This document shows, piece after piece, positions 45,736 to 57,454 of a stretch of DNA of 64,000 nt. The translations under genes and the position numbers were made by a program. The stretch spans positions 5,242,501 to 5,306,500 of the forward strand of contig CM018032.1 in assembly GCA_008638375.1 (NCBI GenBank). Direction: 5' to 3'. The stretch comes from Nyssa sinensis (taxonomy: Eukaryota; Streptophyta; Magnoliopsida; Cornales; Nyssaceae). The number at the start of each line of letters is the position of its first letter. Position 1 is the first letter of the stretch. The notes below the pieces were generated by a model. It was not told the DNA's origin. It saw only the letters and a list, made by a program, of their open reading frames with translations, and made no database searches.

Positions 45736-47756
45736 ATTATTTAATATGTATGATTAAACTAAATTAAACAAAAACATACCTAAAATAATAAATTTACAGT
45801 AACTAATTTGTCGCAAATTTAAGAAATAAAACATGCAAAATAAAGAAAATTCGTAAACCAAGCATGCTATTATTGTTATTTTTCTTTAATTATATAATTA
45901 AACTTCACTTATTTTAATCATAGATAATAAAACCTACACCATAGCAATAATGCTCTCTTGAGAATCATTATCTGTGTTTTTTAAACCCTAAAACCATAAT
46001 GCTCTCTTAAGAATCATTTTCTGTTTTTGTTTTTTTAACCTAACACCAAGAAGAAACCCTTTATTGACTTGACTCCTAAGGGGCTCTTGGGAATTGGGAC
46101 TAATTGTCATCAATTTTACTTAATTATTTCTTCAATTATTACTTGTAGAAGCTAAATTTTAAAACTTTATTTTTCTTTCTCCTTTAAGGCATTTCTCCAC
46201 CATTCTTTGGAAATGTTTGCCCACTCACATCTTAAGTTTCATTTAAGCAATGTATTAATCTTTGTTTTCTAGTTTCTAACTTTTTTCCTGAAAGCACCAG
46301 AGTGAAAGCTTCATTTCCACTTAAATGGACTTGATTCTAATATGATCATCATGATGCTACCGACGTCTTATAATGCACGTCTATTATTAGGGGAGTTATT
46401 ATTACTTATATATAATCCAATTATATATCTCAGTGTGTATTTGATTCACTGCTTTTTTTAGTTTACAATGGAAGGATTATTTACAAGTGTTGTATGTCAT
46501 ATGATACAACACTGATTAAAATAATTTTTTTCTAAAAATAATTCAAGTATGATTTTTTCATATTGATACTTATTAATAGTTGATCCAAATACTATAATAT
46601 CATTTAAACACTTATTAAATATATTCATCCAAACAATAAATAACTTAACTCAAACAGCATTTATCCACAGATTTTTATTCAAATCGTAACTTAATTCAAA
46701 TCACATTTTTTCTTACTCCATCCAAACAAGTACTAATACTATGTGATGCTATAATTCTTAAATTTGACTTACAAATTTTTGTTTTAAATGAGATGGTGTT
46801 AATGTAGCATTGTATTATTAATAATTCTTTAAATCATGTAATTAATATACTATAATAACATAGCATCACATCATTTAAACAAATATTTAAGATACAAATT
46901 TAAAAAATATAACATTATTAAGTACATTAACTTCTAAAATTTCTTTTTCTTTCCCTTCTCTTTCCACTCAAATGATAGTGAGATATGATCCCAAATTGCT
47001 TTAAAACATTAACAGTTATAGCATCTCCAAAGGGGAGGCAAATGGGAACCCAAATTCATCTTCATTTTAGTATTTTTTTTTTAAATTTGAAGATGATAAA
47101 TCTTATATTTTTTCATTTTCACTCAAATCTTTGAATCACTATTCATTCTTCAAATCACACTTTTCAAAATATTATATATGTCCAAAATACAATTATTTAA
47201 CATATATTTATCCAAACTTCAATTATTTATCACTCTTTTAATTTTTTTGTTAAAAACTCTATGATATATTCAAGAAATTACAAATTAAAAAATTAATTTC
47301 AAAATTAAAAAATTTCTAGATAAAATTAATATTAAATTTTGAATGCTTATTTAAATAATATAAAAATAATTAATTATAAGTTTAGAATGATTTTTATATA
47401 CTAAATCATTCATGAATTTGACAGGACAATAGTCAGATTGCCTAGAGTCAGGCCTCTTTTTGTTTCACAGCTTTAACGAGAAAAATATCAAAGGAAAACG
47501 ATTTTCATGCTCTTTTCCTATGCTTATATGTTCATGAACCAAATGGTAACTAATCATCTTTACCCTTTTGATCATCGGCTGGCCCACTACTATTGGGGGA
47601 CTTACATGGAGGTTAAACTAGCTATGACTTCTTAAAATTTTAAAATTGTGATTTTAATAGCTATTTTTTTATTAAAAAAAATTTAAAAATAAAAATTGTA
47701 ACCAATTTTTTTATATTTTTATAAAGAAATCTTGTTTAATTCAAATTTTTATATTA
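45736..47756. other. AT-rich intergenic DNA without a recognised gene
   Basis: There is no supported ORF. The stretch 46590-46735 ends CATCCAAACAAGTAC and has a counterpart at 48640-48772 ending CATCCAAACGGGTAC, so both are probably halves of a PIF- or hAT-type MITE family. At 47017-47060 the phrase AGCATCTCCAAAGGGGAGG resembles another common plant MITE end, but its partner end was not found. Confidence 0.5.
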
Positions 47757-47898
47757 GGTAAATTATACTGACTTTTCTTGAAATTTCTGACAATTATAAA
47801 AATATTCATTAAAATTTCAAAAATGACACTGACATTTTCTATTTTTATTGAGTACCTTCTATCTTCTTCTTTTTTTCAAAATAACAAAATTGCCCACT

Positions 47899-47930
<32 letters not shown>

Positions 47931-48128
47931 TTCATTTTTTTAAAACTTGGACCACTTTTTCTAACTTTTTTTTTAAAAATAAATATTAATTAAAATCATC
48001 TTTGATTAAAAAAATATAAGTTATTTATCTTAAATAGTAATAATAGAAGAGGTCAACATCATTTCAAAAACTTCAAAAAAAATCTTTATAATTATCAAAA
48101 ATTTTATAAACGATGAGTGTAATTTACC
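47757..48128. mobile_element. Long-TIR element, copy B
   Basis: GTAAATTATACTGACTTTTC at the left and GAGTGTAATTTACC at the right are inverted ends. The inner arms (GACAATTATAAAAATATTCA against TCTTTATAATTATC) continue the pairing. A (TTA)n microsatellite lies at 47903-47930. It is 372 bp and non-coding. Confidence 0.7.
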
Positions 48129-49589
48129 GTTTTATAATTTACCTCCATAATTCTAACGTCTATATCCATCACTGCCGACTACAAAATTGCATTAGTGATT
48201 TTTACATAACAATTGATTCTGTGAACAATTGTACCAAATGCTGAAATAATTGTATTTTGTTTTCACAAGAGTGGGCCATGCTAGGCCTTTGCCATGAAAT
48301 TTCAGGTGACGTTGCCAAAGGAAAAATTAATTATTTTTTTATTAAAAAAAATAGTATCTCAATTTTATTAGACCAATTAACTTCTTCTTTATAAATTAAC
48401 TCAAAAAAATTAAATTGAAATAGTAATGAATGTTAATTGAGATTAGCCTTATTGGTAACTCGTAACCATTTTAAATATAAAAACGTGAATTCTACTCTCA
48501 CACTTTTTATTAAGAGATGAAGTGTAGTTATTTGGAGTCGTTTTACATGAAATTTCAAACCGTACTTACTGACCATTTGAATTAAGCTGATAAGTCTAAC
48601 ATTTTTTATTAAGCTAGTAAAGTTCATTATAAATACCTCATTTAATACTTGTTAAACACTTTTTAACAGTTCATCCTAATACTTTATAATAATTGTTAAT
48701 TCAAATACTTTTTCAGAGTTGCTTAATTCAAATAACACTTTTGTACCGCTCATCCAAACGGGTACTTACAACTTGTCTGAATGGAGAGAATTGGAGAACA
48801 AAGAAAATATTAAGGTATAGATATAGTTAAATCTTTTCGTTTAGAGTTTTTAATGGAGAGAAAAGAAAAGATTACGAGAGAATAAGAGAAAAAGTTTAAG
48901 GTTTTAGTCCACTTCTCTAATCTTTCCAAAAATGAAGAAATTTAGAGAGAAAAGAAAGTGTAGTTAATGAATTTATTAAAATATTAAAAATACCAAAGAA
49001 TTAAAAATTCTAAACATAAAGAGAAAAATGGTATAAATGTCAAATGATTTTTTATACTTTCTTTTCCTTTCTTTCTCTCTCAATTGATCATTTAAAAAAG
49101 AAATAATAATTTTCTTTTTCTTTTTCCCATGAACTATGAAATAAGATAAAAATAAACATTTTTTTTTTTACTTTTTTTTTAATTTTAATTTTTTTTCTCT
49201 AAAACTTCCAAATAAAGCATTAATTTTTTTCTCTTAATTTTAAACTGTACTTTATCTGTATATGTATATTTATTACAGTGGATTGAATGGTTGAATTTGG
49301 TTTTCCCACATTCTAGAACAAAACAAAAAAATAGATACAAATGAGGTGTATAAAGAGCACGTCCTATATAAAGAGAAAGGGAGTGATTCATTAAAATTAC
49401 CCAACACCAATTATACAACTTTTTGGTCTTCTGTCTATTCATGAATCCTCTCCAAAGTCTCACCTACCCTTACTGTATATCATTATTTCACCAAGAAGTT
49501 AAGAAAGCAAAAGCTTACGCACGTGACAATTAATCATCTTGCACTGCACCTCATTGTACCGACACATTGTACCGATTCTAATTTTGGAC

Positions 49590-50050
49590 TTGCGCTTGTT
49601 TATTTATTTATTTATTTATTTTTTATGATTGAATATTCGACACATTGTACTGACTAATTTTGACATTTATGTCAAACGTTCTCTCAGAAAAATCGCCGAG
49701 ATTTATGTTAAACGTTCTCTCAAGAAGATCGATTAACTTGACATGGCCTCAAAAAATGTGCCCACATAAGTGCAAAATTGATAACACTCTAGTGAGAGTT
49801 GAATTCTAATCTTATGATCCGATACATTATACCGACTAATCCCGAGATTCTTGTCAAACGTTCTCTCATGAAGATCTCCGAGTTTCATGTCAAACGTTCT
49901 CTCAGAAAGATCGATTAACTTGACATGGCCTCAAAAATTGCATCTACATACGTGCAAAATTGATAACACTCTAAGTGAGAGTCAAACTCTAAACCTTATG
50001 GTTCTTGAGGCATCCACGCCCAAATTACTTTACCATTGAGCCATTCCTTG
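49590..50050 (-). mobile_element. tRNA-related SINE-like repeat with duplicated body
   Basis: On the minus strand the head reads AAGGAATGGCTCAATGG, containing a good A box (TGGCTCAATGG, 50033-50043). A B-box-like AGTTTGACTCT follows about 50 bases on (49978-49990). The body consists of two tandem units of about 175 bp (49640-49813, 49815-49990), each with TGTCAAACGTTCTCTC repeated. The 3' end is an (AAAT)n tail (49592-49625 complement). A target duplication was not found. Confidence 0.5.
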
Positions 50051-50512
50051 AAGTTTTTAGCATTTCTTCTTTATAGGCATAAATTTGTAGTCAGTTCAAA
50101 ATTATCTTACTTTAAAATTCAATTCCTATTTTTTAAAATAAAGTTTATTACAAATTAAATTTTTAAAAATTTGACCAAACTATCAAATATATTTTGTAAT
50201 ATAACTTTTATAAATACGAAAACAAAGATGTAAAAAAATATCTTAGATGAGACTTACATTCATGTGATGACAGATGCTTAGATACCAATTCACCATGTCA
50301 ACTGTAGGATTTATGTTAAATGTATTTATCACATCAACTTAGTACGTTTTCGAAATTCTGATTATATATCCTTTTAAATTTTATAGAAACTCTTTAATTT
50401 TTATACTTGATTTTCTATAATTTGAAGCTTTTACCCTTTTTTTTCTATCATTTCTCTTTACTTCAATTTTCTATACATTTATATTAAACCCTTAAAAAAA
50501 CATCCTGAGGCC

Positions 50513-50816
50513 ATCTTCAAGAGAGATAGCAAAAAATTGTGGGCCCGCACAATTTGTTTAAAAAAGCAATAAATTATTAAAATTTATTACTTTTATTTGA
50601 GGATCGAATTTTTTTTTTTTTTTTTTTTTTTAGAGATGATCTTGAACCAGGTGCAGAAGAGATTGAAACTCGAGACGTTTAAATTTTATCATTAACGTTT
50701 TTATTGATCGGTCACATTTCTAAGTGGTGAGTGCCAAATTATAAAAATAGCAAATTTGTATATAAAATAGCAAATAATACATTTACTATCTTATTTTTAC
50801 TAAGTCTTTGGAGATG
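50513..50816. mobile_element. MITE with CATCTYCAA ends
   Basis: The left GGCCATCTTCAAGAG and right complement GATCATCTCCAAAGAC are inverted. The interior has GTGGGCCCGCAC, a perfect palindrome, near the left end, and a T19 run at 50611-50630. It is non-coding. Confidence 0.4.
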
Positions 50817-51007
50817 ATCAAACCCGCTTCTGCACTATATATTGGAGAAAAATTTATAAAATCTACTGTCATTTAGTTTGGTACAATTTTTATTTTGAAT
50901 TCAACTTCATTCTATGACTTCTATGAAAGATAGTAAAATTTCAATGATGATACTAAAAGGTAAAAGTTTTTCTAATTCTGGATCACAGTTATCCATCTTT
51001 CTGTAGA

Positions 51008-51426
51008 CGAAATAATTACAAATACTCTCATTCAGTTATTTTTATTCTTCAAAATAACCAAATTTTCTTCTTTTAATATTTTTTTTATATTTTGATCAAT
51101 TTTTTTATTTTTTATTTTCAACTAAATATTGCTTAAAATCTTAAAAGTTTTTATATAAAATAAAAATAAGTAATATATCTTAGGTTTATTTTTATATAAA
51201 ATAAAAAAAATATTTTAAAAAATTAGGAAAAAATTTAACAAAATTGAAAAGATACAAATAAAAGAAATGAAATGACAATTTCGTTATTTTGAAGAAAAAA
51301 AACTGACTGTAAGGAATATTTGTAATTTATTAGTAAAAATAAGAGAAGTCGGTATAATTTTAGAAACCTCTGACAGGAGTTGGTATAATTGTTAGAAACT
51401 TTGATATAGGTTAATGTAATTTATCC
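51008..51426. mobile_element. Long-TIR element, copy C (left end eroded)
   Basis: The right arm is complete (…GATATAGGTTAATGTAATTTATCC). The left arm starts only at the inner part (AATTACAAATACTCTCATTC). It belongs to the same family as 47757-48128 and 53546-54047. Confidence 0.55.
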
Positions 51427-52096
51427 TAAATAAAAAAAAAAAGGATTACAAATTAAATGTCAATTAATATCAGATTAATATCCTCAGCAGATTTAAAGTT
51501 ATTGTAAAAAAATTATTTTATAAGATGTGAACTCATTAAAATCCAATGATTATACAATACTTGTAACTATCTTCAATAATATGGGTAAAATGTTTTATAC
51601 ATAAGAATCAGTTTAATATTTTATTAATGTAAAATACAATAATCTTCATGACTACAATAATTGAAAGGATAAATTATCCAATATTCTTTGTAATTTCATT
51701 TGACTCGTGTTGTTTAAAAGTTAATAAAGATATCCTTTTATGTGTTAAAAATTAATAAAGATATCCTTATAGTATATCGTGTTGTTAAAACAAATACAAA
51801 ATATATTTTTGACATATAAAGTAATTTATTCGTAAACTTATAAAATAAAGAAAATAAAGTGAAAACGAGTGAAATTACATAAAGTATTTATATAATTTTT
51901 TTAATTTAAGATATGCTATAAGAAAACTATTATGGAGGATATTCATACCATTTTCTGTTTTCATTTAAAAAATAAACCTTAATTGGACAGTAAGAGTATG
52001 GAGATGATCAAGAGTCATTACTATTATTATTATTATTGCATTCAACATTCTTTGAGATTTTATATTTTAGAAAACATTTAACAAGAATTAACGGCC

Positions 52097-52260
52097 CTTG
52101 AGAAATGCTACAATCAGTCGTGAGTGATGAAAACTTGTGATTTGATTGACGCCCACATTTCACGTCCATTTACAATTACGTATGATATTGACTCGTATAA
52201 TATACACGTCAATCAAATCACAAATAATAATACTCACGTCTAACCGTAACATTCCTCAAG
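52097..52260. mobile_element. Small MITE with GAGRAATGYTA ends, copy 2
   Basis: CTTGAGAAATGCTAC at the left and GTAACATTCCTCAAG at the right pair. Inside, GTGATTTGATTGACG and CGTCAATCAAATCAC pair perfectly. Almost the whole element folds as one hairpin. Confidence 0.75.
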
Positions 52261-52383
52261 ACCCCTATTAGGCCTTATTCTCAATGCACAATTGTATTCT
52301 CAACTGGAGAAATCAAATCACTGGCCCGGGCCTGGTCCCAAGGTTTTTAAAATTTTTCTAATGCCCCCAAGTCCAAACTCTTT

Positions 52384-52417
<34 letters not shown>

Positions 52418-52418
52418 A
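52384..52418. repeat. (CA)n(TA)n microsatellite
   Basis: About 10 CA units are followed by about 8 TA units. The surrounding GCCCGGGCCTGGTCCC and TTTGGGCCCCC may be decayed ends of a GC-rich MITE. Confidence 0.8.
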
Positions 52419-52694
52419 CAGCTAATTTTTTTGGTTTGGGCCCCCTATGTTTTGAAATTACTCACTTCTCTTACTCCAAATTTTTATGCATTTACTTTAA
52501 TCCCTCCGAGAAAATGGTTTGTTTTAGTACTCTCATTGTCTCAATTAAAGTCATGTCCATGTATAAAATATTATAAAATTTTCAATTATCATTTTTAATT
52601 TTATCAATTTGTTGTGAACCTAGTGCAAATGGAGGTTAATTTTAAAAATGTATTTTTCTAATTAAATATGATAGCTTCAAATACTTTCTGAAAA

Positions 52695-53085
52695 AGGAAA
52701 GTAACACTTTTTAAAGTACTCTTATTTTTTTTAATTATTTTAATAAAAATAAAAAAATAACCAAAAAAAGTAATTTTAAGTAAAAGTTTTTTATTTTAAT
52801 TTTTTACGAGTAAAAAATTGACCACCATCACTGTCCTACCATCGCCACCACACCATCACTCCCCACCCCACCACCAATGCTTCCACTGCCACTACTATCC
52901 CATCACCACAGCCACTATCACCATGGTCTTGATATCTAATTTATTTTTAGTAAATACTTAAAAAAATTAATTTCAAGAAATAATTATCAAATCTACCTTT
53001 AATATTTTTAAGCAAAAAGTAAAAATTATAAATATTACTTCTTTTATTTAAAAAAAAAACTTTAAAAAGTGTTACCAAATTGGAA
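52695..53085. mobile_element. Inverted-repeat element with CCACCA-rich core
   Basis: GTAACACTTTTTAAAGT at 52701-52717 is repeated in perfect inverse orientation at 53059-53075. The centre (52821-52925) is a GC-rich tract of CCACCATCACC type, sharply unlike the AT-rich arms. No ORF is credible there. Probably a MITE. Exact limits and target duplication were not found. Confidence 0.5.
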
Positions 53086-53545
53086 ACTAAATTTTAAAAA
53101 ACAAACTTTTAATATCGAACAAAGGAAATACAATAAATGAATTTTAACATGATAAACATTTTAGACATTATCACTTCGATGGTTTAGGTAATGATAATTA
53201 TAATAATAATAATAATATAATAATAATAATAATTCTCAAATTTAGATCTATTCCAAATAATGTAATAGTAATGTAAGTAATGCATCACTCTGTTGCATTC
53301 ATTATATAATTTAATACGTGGAGAATAATATATGGAGTAAATTATATTAATATTTTTGAAAAAATTTTAAGAATTACAAAAAAAAAATTTATTAACAAAT
53401 TACACATATTTCTTATTCAGTTCATTTTTTTAAGTGCCCTTTCTATTTTATTTTATTTTTGTAATTTTTCAATTTTGAATTTTTTTTTTAACTTTTTTAG
53501 TTTCAATAAATATTGATTAAAATATTCTTGATAAAAAATTAAAAA

Positions 53546-54047
53546 GTAAATTACACTGACTTTTCTTGATATTTTTTACAATTACAAAGAATTTTCATGA
53601 GGTTTCTGAAATAATACTAACATCTTTTACTTTTACTAACAAATTACAAACACCTCTTTTCCAACTAAAATTTGTTTAAAAATGACATAAGTGTCCCTTT
53701 CATTTTATCTTTTTTTTTTTTTTCATTAATTTTATAATTTTTTTAAATAATTTTTTCATTTTATATAAAAATAAATTTAAGAAAAATAACTTATATTTTT
53801 TATCCAAAAAAGATTTAAATTAATACTTATTTTAAAATAAAAAAAAAAGTTAGAAAAACTGGTCAAAATTTCAAAAAATTGCAAAAAAATTAATGAAAGG
53901 GGAAATCTTGAAAAAAAAACTGGCGGGAGGGAAAGTATTTGTAGTTTATCAATAAAAATAAGTGATGTTAGTGTCATTTCAGAAATTTCAGGAAAAGTTT
54001 TCTTTTGTAATTGTCAAAAATCTCAAGAAAAGTAAATGTAATTTATC
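53546..54047. mobile_element. Long-TIR element, inner copy (best preserved)
   Basis: It is 502 bp. The left GTAAATTACACTGACTTTTC and right complement GATAAATTACATTTACTTTT open inverted arms that continue for about 150 bp with few mismatches, so the element is a near-complete foldback. It sits inside the outer copy 53337-56453. A TAAAA motif is at both edges, possibly the target duplication. Confidence 0.75.
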
Positions 54048-54355
54048 TAAAATAAAATATAAGTTATTTACTTTAACTTTTTTATATATATAAAATGAAA
54101 AAAGCTCTTTAAAAAAAGTTAGTCAAAATATAAAAATGTAAAAAAATAATTGAAAGGGATATTTTTATCATTTTGAAAAGAAAAAAAAGTTGGATAAGAG
54201 GTAGATGTGTCAATCGGGTTGGGCTGGCATGGGCACGGCACGTTAAGAAGCGGTACGGCACGGCACGGTACAGCACGACAGTTGGTGGGCCAGTCCAGGC
54301 ATGGCTCAACATGGTGGGGCCGGGCTGGCTCGGCATTCAACAGTTTCCTTGTTAC

Positions 54356-54592
54356 TAATAAATCTAAGTCATTACTTACAAGCGTACACTTTCACATCCT
54401 TATTATTGATTTTAGATCTAACATCTTCCAAATTTAGATATGAAAATTATACTCATTTTAAATACTCAGAGCTTACACCTGATCTATCTATAAATAGTGA
54501 GCATCTTATTGCATCAAAACTACTCTACAAGATAATGTTATTTGATGAACATCTTTGTATCATCTCATTGCGATGAGAGTAATGGGTATGTG
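54356..54592 (+). mobile_element. SIRE-like LTR fragment inside the hAT element
   Basis: About 237 bp match 23419-23650 of the GTCGAC-type LTR (shared TTACACTTTCACAT, ATACTCAGAGCTTACACC, ATCTTTGTATCATCTCATTG). Only the middle of the LTR is present, so this is a captured or deletion-derived fragment, not an insertion with its own ends. Confidence 0.8.
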
Positions 54593-54773
54593 CTATATAA
54601 TAGATGTGTTTGTCATATAATTAATTTAATGGTGCTAGATAGCTTGAAATTAATTGATGTCCAAGTAGCAAAAATTAGAATAACAATTTTTTAGATTTTT
54701 AATTCAAATTTTAGAGCTTGTGAATTTAAAAATTTATATAGAAGTTGTAATTTAAAATCAAAAAAATTTAAAG

Positions 54774-55599
54774 CAGATGTTACAACTCGTTGGAACTCGA
54801 CATATCTCATGCTCGAGTCTTGTGAGAAATATGACCAAGTAATTACTCATTTTTATAATGAGAAGCATAACAATCATATTTTAAAAATATATGTACAGTA
54901 ATAGAAGAAAAGTTTTTTAAATATTAGGAAGAATTATCTCCAATTTTTACTTTAGTTGCAATAATGGATCCAAGAATAAAAATGATTGGTGTAGAACATT
55001 TTATCAATCGAATAACATAATATTTAAATTGTCAATTAAGAATTACTAATGAACAAATAAAAAATTTATTATATGATATATTTAATAAATATGTAATAAA
55101 ATATGGTAATAATGAAATTGAAAATGTTGTTTCCACTTCTTCTTCTAACGTTTTGAGTAAAAGTCATACATTTACATTTCTTAATAAGAGAAAATCATCA
55201 AGTACTTCATTTTCCTCCTCCTCATCCTCCTCTTTTTCTTCTAACTCTGAACTAATTAGATATTTAAAAACTAATCTTATGAGTTTTCTAACTGCTAAAG
55301 AAATAGATAATTTTGATATTTTAACATGGTGTAAATCAAATGAAATGAGATTTTCTGTGCTTTTCATCATATCTTGTGATCTACTAACACATGTAGTCCC
55401 AATAGTAACATCAGAGTTGGCTTTTAGTGCAAGTAACATGGTGTTAGATGAAAGGAAGTCCATGTTGGCATCCGATATTTTGGAGATCCTTATTTGCATG
55501 AAGGATTGGAAGGAATCAAGACTTTGCATTCAAAATCAGATGGATGAGGAGACGATAGCATCTTTTGCAAACTTATACATAAATACAGATTCATCGTAA
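54774..55599 (+). pseudogene. hAT transposase C-terminal half
   Basis: At 54774-54900 DVTTRWNSTYLMLESCEKYD is the conserved TRWNST region of hAT transposases. After stops and shifts, 55153-55599 is open for 148 codons and ends in the hAT dimerisation domain (ELIRYLKTNLMSFLTAKEID, then SELAFSASNMVLDERKSML). A serine-rich linker lies at about residues 15-30 of that block. The DDE catalytic part upstream is missing, so no active enzyme is possible. Confidence 0.85.
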
Positions 55600-56079
55600 G
55601 TTTTGTTGGAATAAATTATTTTTTTATATATTAAAAAAATTATATTGTAATACAAATGTAAAGAAAAGAACTACGTAAAACTTGATCCCGAAAAGGTACG
55701 TAGGTAATTTAATACTTATTATAAACTAGATGCAACTATAGAAAAAAAAAATTGTAATTCATTTTCATTTTCAATAAAATGTTAGAGGTTTATTTTTATT
55801 ATAGTGCCAAATATTTTAAATCTTATTCTAACATTTTTTTAAAAAGGTAAATAACGTAAAAAAGAAATATCATGTAATTTTAAAAAAAATTGACTTAAAA
55901 AAAATGAAAGACCTGAAAAAAATAATAATAAAAGCAAAGTAAAAAATATATATATTAGACTAACTAACATTTAAGTACAACATAACAACATTAAGTAAAT
56001 AAATCTTAATCTAACATTTTTTTTTAAAAAGTAAATAAATTAAAAATATGCCCAAAAAACAAATAAATGAAAGAAAAGT

Positions 56080-56084
<5 letters not shown>

Positions 56085-56118
<34 letters not shown>
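56085..56118. repeat. (AT)n microsatellite
   Basis: An AT tract of about 17 units inside the hAT element. The block before it (55980-56080) is a degenerate repeat of 55850-55975 and 56150-56230 (TTAATCTAACATTTTT, TAAAAAATATC). Confidence 0.8.
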
Positions 56119-56122
<4 letters not shown>

Positions 56123-57194
56123 CTGCTAACTAATATTTAACTACAACTGTACAACGTAACAACATTAAATAAATAAATGTTAATCTAACATTTTTATATA
56201 AAAAAAAATACAAATAACTTAAAAAAAATATCATGTAATTTAAAAAAAAAAGTGACAAAAAATTGAAAAGCCCGTGGGCCGGCACAACACGACACGGCCA
56301 GCTAACGGGCTGGCCAACCAGTTTGACACCTCTAATAGGAAGGAAATTATGTGTAGTTTGTTAATAAAAATAAAAAAGACAATGTAATTACAAAAATCTT
56401 TAAAAAAAAATTTTGTGACTATTAGAAATCTTAAGAAAATGAGTGTAATTTACTCATTTTATTAATATATCTTTTAACTATAAATAATGACAAATATCCT
56501 ATCCAAGTAATATTAGTACACATTCTCTATATAATTAGCGTGAATTTATTTCCTCTTCTCATCGTTGTATCAATAAAATAAATTTATAAATAAAATAAAA
56601 GCCTCATGCTTTCTATACAAATTAATTATATTGATTTGTTTGGTTTTAAATTTTATAACATGGTCTTATGGTTTTAATTTACGGATTCAAAAATAAGAGT
56701 ATTTTAGTTGTCAAATATTTTTCATTAATTTCCTTAGCTTTTACACTTTATAATTCACTATAAACAATATTAATATCATATTTTAAAATAGACTAAATGT
56801 AGAAATTGGAAAATCATAAGAAAATAAAATGTAATTAGGCCTATAAAGTAGAACAATTTAGGTATTTCCCTACATGCTCTTTTATAGAAGCAAAAAAAAA
56901 AAAAAAAAAAAACAATTTATGGTGAGGGGACCATCATGTAGGTTAATATAATAGCCCAGTAAAGTACAACGCTTTTTTTTTCCCTCAAGAGCTAATTTAA
57001 AACTGTGATGGCACGTGCCGGCCTGCAACAGTAAAGTGAAAGGCCGAATCTAGATCCGACGACCATATCTTTCCGTTATTACCGGGAAGTCCTAAAGAAC
57101 GAATCCAACGGTTATTAATCAACCTTCAAATCTAGCCCTTAGATCCCCATCCAACGGTCCATATTAAACCCAGTTGGCACCCTCCGACAGCACG

Positions 57195-57204
57195 ATAAAT
57201 ATAC
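57195..57204 (+). promoter_or_regulatory. TATA box of the MORN-repeat gene
   Basis: ATAAATATAC in locally GC-richer sequence, 250 bases before the start codon. A CT-rich initiator region (TCTCTCTCTAG) follows at 57230-57240. The leader would contain the upstream ORF at 57350. Confidence 0.5.
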
Positions 57205-57349
57205 AAGACCCGGTCCACTCGCCCACTTATCTCTCTCTAGACCCCGCTACACACTCTCTGTCCAAACTCTTATCGCTTCTATTCTTTCTTTCTTCAGTTT
57301 GCTGTTGCTAACCTGCGCACACACCACTGCTTATACTGCGCCGCCTGAG

Positions 57350-57406
57350 ATGATGCCGGCGACAGCATACATGATAAGAATATCAAGATACAGGAGGGCC
57401 CGCTGA
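57350..57406 (+). CDS. Upstream ORF in the MORN-gene leader (18 aa)
   Basis: MMPATAYMIRISRYRRAR then TGA. It is strongly basic at its end and ends 48 bases before the main start. The codons look constrained (no AT drift), and two further in-frame ATGs lie at codons 2 and 8. It is a good candidate for a conserved-peptide upstream ORF. Conservation is untested here. Confidence 0.45.
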   Translation: MMPATAYMIRISRYRRAR

Positions 57407-57454
57407 GAAGATCAAACGGCCGAAGGTTAGAGATTTCAGTGGGACCCACTAACA

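Larger units (their letters stand above)
54202..56334 (+). mobile_element. hAT transposon, decayed, inside the long-TIR element
   Basis: The ends are TAGATGTGTCAA at the left and TTTGACACCTCTA at the right. They are flanked by ATAAGAGG (54194-54201) and ATAGGAAG (56335-56342), an 8-bp duplication with two transitions. Subterminal GGCACGGCAC repeats on the left and GGCACAACACGACACGG on the right are typical of hAT elements. It contains remains of a transposase. At 2.13 kb it is internally deleted relative to autonomous hATs. Confidence 0.85.
53337..56453. mobile_element. Long-TIR element, outermost copy, split by two insertions
   Basis: The left part 53337-53545, the middle part 54048-54201 and the right part 56335-56453 together reproduce the order of the family seen uninterrupted at 47757-48128. 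For example ATTGATTAAAATATTC runs on to AAATATAAGTTATTTACTTT across the first insertion. Ends are GTAAATTATATTAAT and GAGTGTAATTTAC. Confidence 0.7.

Noticed and set aside
54109..54437. ORFs rich in His/Gly/Thr at the hAT left end
   Set aside because: They are translations of the subterminal GGCACGGCAC repeats.
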